Assembly: GCA_964403545.1 (NCBI GenBank)
Contig: CAYOGN010000068.1
Span: 1 to 15,292 of the forward strand
DNA: 15,292 nucleotides
From: VYFG01 sp964403545
GTDB lineage: Bacteria > Pseudomonadota > Gammaproteobacteria > Arenicellales > Poriferihabitantaceae
Direction of reading: 5' to 3'
In this document: positions 14,373 through 15,292 of the stretch, one piece after another
Layout of the letters: every line of letters starts with the position of its first letter
How positions within the stretch are numbered: the first letter of the stretch is position 1
Translations under genes and position numbers: made by a program
Notes under the pieces: model-generated
Databases searched by the model: none
What the model saw: only the letters and a program-made list of their open reading frames with translations
Told to the model about the DNA's origin: nothing

Positions 14373-14909
14373 TTAAAGCGCATTAAATCCTGCGGTGAAT
14401 CCGTTTAGAGACAGCGTTGCCTTGATTGTTTTTCCTTTCAGATTACTAAAGGAAATAACGCAATCCTTACCGGCTTTAAGCGCATAGGACAAACTTTCGC
14501 CAACGGTTGTTCCGGCATAACAGCCACCCTGATCGCACCGTTCATAGCCTAACTCCAGAGGCAATGTGTCGTCTATCCGGATCTGCATTCCACTTGGTAA
14601 ATGTACGCCTAGTGGCACCGTTATTATGGCCACAAAATTCTGCGACCCTTGCTCCCGGGTCGCACTGATCTGGCGTACCTGAAAACTTAAAAGCCTCTGA
14701 CCATTTTCCAGCGTTACCTGGGTAAAAAGTGCACAGGCCTGACCATCGTTTTGCTTCGAACCAATACACTGAACAGTCCAGTTACCAAAAACTTTTAATT
14801 CGGTATCTGGTTTCTCTTCTGTCTGGTTGCTTTCTGTATCCTGAGCGAGGCTAATTGACGCCAGGCAGATAAGGGAGAAGGCGATAGTGGCTTTTTTTAC
14901 AGTTTTCAT
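14373..14909 (-). CDS. Invasion-associated locus B (IalB) family periplasmic protein
   Basis: A 178-residue exported protein. I start at ATG 14909, giving the signal peptide MKTVKKATIAFSLICLASIS ending LAQ; the longer upstream frame (to 15050) has no signal-like N-terminus. The mature part has the IalB pattern: FGNWTVQC, the ACALFTQV segment, LPLELGYERCDQGGCYAG and the late KDCVISF, with four to five cysteines likely to form disulfides in the periplasm. The name comes from Bartonella; most members in environmental bacteria have no known role and nothing here implies virulence. It is 60 bases upstream of the bicupin gene on the same strand. Confidence 0.87.
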   Translation of the reverse strand: MKTVKKATIAFSLICLASISLAQDTESNQTEEKPDTELKVFGNWTVQCIGSKQNDGQACALFTQVTLENGQRLLSFQVRQISATREQGSQNFVAIITVPLGVHLPSGMQIRIDDTLPLELGYERCDQGGCYAGTTVGESLSYALKAGKDCVISFSNLKGKTIKATLSLNGFTAGFNAL

Positions 14910-15170
14910 ACTCGGGTGTTTTAAACGAGGAATTGAGGGAGGTTGGAAACAAATGATAGCGTAAAATCTGGAGTGGAGATACAGGTTTGAAATACCTGGT
15001 TTGTTATCGGCTATTCGACAAATTGCTGGTGATCCTGATAATATCTTCAATATAATTTGATATGATTAAAAGATGACTGACCTTAATAAACTATTTGGGA
15101 CAGGTGGGGTCTACGAGAGAATTTTGGCCAATTTTTGATCGACAGTTATTTGTAAATAAAGAAACACAGA
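14910..15170. other. Divergent intergenic region between ialB and the rightmost gene
   Basis: About 260 bases, AT-rich toward the right. A TATAAT hexamer occurs at 15051-15056 in plus orientation without a matching -35. A 21-codon frame at 15073-15138 (starting MTDLNKLFGTGG) has no good ribosome site and is not called. Promoters for both divergent genes should lie here. Confidence 0.5.
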
Positions 15171-15292
15171 ATGAGAAACGAAATAGAATTACGCGCATTT
15201 GGTCTTTTTTTGCTTCTTATGGGCGCGATGAATGGGACTGTGTACGCTGCCGATGGGGAGCGTAGAACCATTACCGGTGAAGTAATGGATAC
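15171..15292 (+). CDS. Secreted protein of unknown function, N-terminal fragment (3' cut by window edge)
   Basis: An ATG frame open to the right edge, 40 complete codons. The product has a basic/acidic start, a hydrophobic core FGLFLLLMGAM and a signal-peptidase site after VYA, followed by ADGERRTITGEVMD. This is a convincing Sec signal peptide, so a periplasmic protein is likely. The T-I-T-G-E-V-M-D opening resembles small beta-rich periplasmic proteins, but too little is present to name a family. The ribosome site is weak. Confidence 0.6.
   Translation, partial: MRNEIELRAFGLFLLLMGAMNGTVYAADGERRTITGEVMD

Noticed and set aside
14910..15050. Longer form of the IalB-family protein
   Set aside because: It would bury the signal peptide 47 residues inside the protein; ATG 14909 starts directly at the signal sequence.
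15073..15138. 21-codon ORF starting MTDLNKLFGTGG
   Set aside because: No convincing ribosome site, very short, and no recognisable family; likely chance in an intergenic region.

Overview
The window reads as chromosomal DNA of a Gram-negative, probably marine or environmental member of the Pseudomonadota. The reasons are an RND efflux permease, a lipoprotein with a lipobox, a type II citrate synthase, an IalB-family periplasmic protein and Shine-Dalgarno sites of the AGGAG type. By eye the base composition is moderate, near half G+C. I cannot fix the genus or even the class; gamma- or alphaproteobacterial both fit.

Layout. Positions 1-726 hold the end of an RND permease. After a gap of about 380 bases comes a four-gene TRAP transporter operon (1109-4760) in the order TatT lipoprotein, DctP, DctQ, DctM. 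A second operon on the same strand follows (4872-9270): acyl-CoA ligase, a 40-codon remnant that looks like an internally deleted short-chain dehydrogenase (SDR), acyl-CoA dehydrogenase, phosphotransferase (APH fold), and a DUF6285-like protein, with stop/start overlaps at three of the junctions. This gene set matches the lva (levulinate / 4-hydroxyacid) pathway module: CoA ligation, ketone reduction, phosphorylation of the 4-hydroxyacyl-CoA, and elimination by an ACAD10/11-like dehydrogenase. The ketone-reducing SDR appears to have been lost. The TRAP transporter just upstream is the natural candidate for uptake of the substrate.

After an AT-rich, palindrome-bearing spacer (9271-9588) comes a PLP enzyme of the D-cysteine desulfhydrase / L-cysteate sulfo-lyase (CuyA) type. 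It is followed by a wrecked sulfopropanediol dehydrogenase-like gene (hpsN/hisD family, 10711-11059) that keeps three separated pieces of the parent protein. This looks like the remains of a sulfonate (DHPS/cysteate) catabolic locus.

The right-hand part is mostly on the minus strand: malyl-CoA lyase-type CoA ester lyase, citrate synthase, a ChrR-like bicupin protein and an IalB-family secreted protein. A small plus-strand ORF with a good ribosome binding site sits between the lyase and citrate synthase. The window ends with the start of a plus-strand secreted protein (15171 onward). I see no tRNA, rRNA, CRISPR array, insertion sequence or phage gene. The least ordinary content is the TatT-type TRAP system whose solute-binding protein lacks the usual family arginine, the shortened lva-like operon beside it, and the two genes within 4.6 kb reduced by internal deletion.
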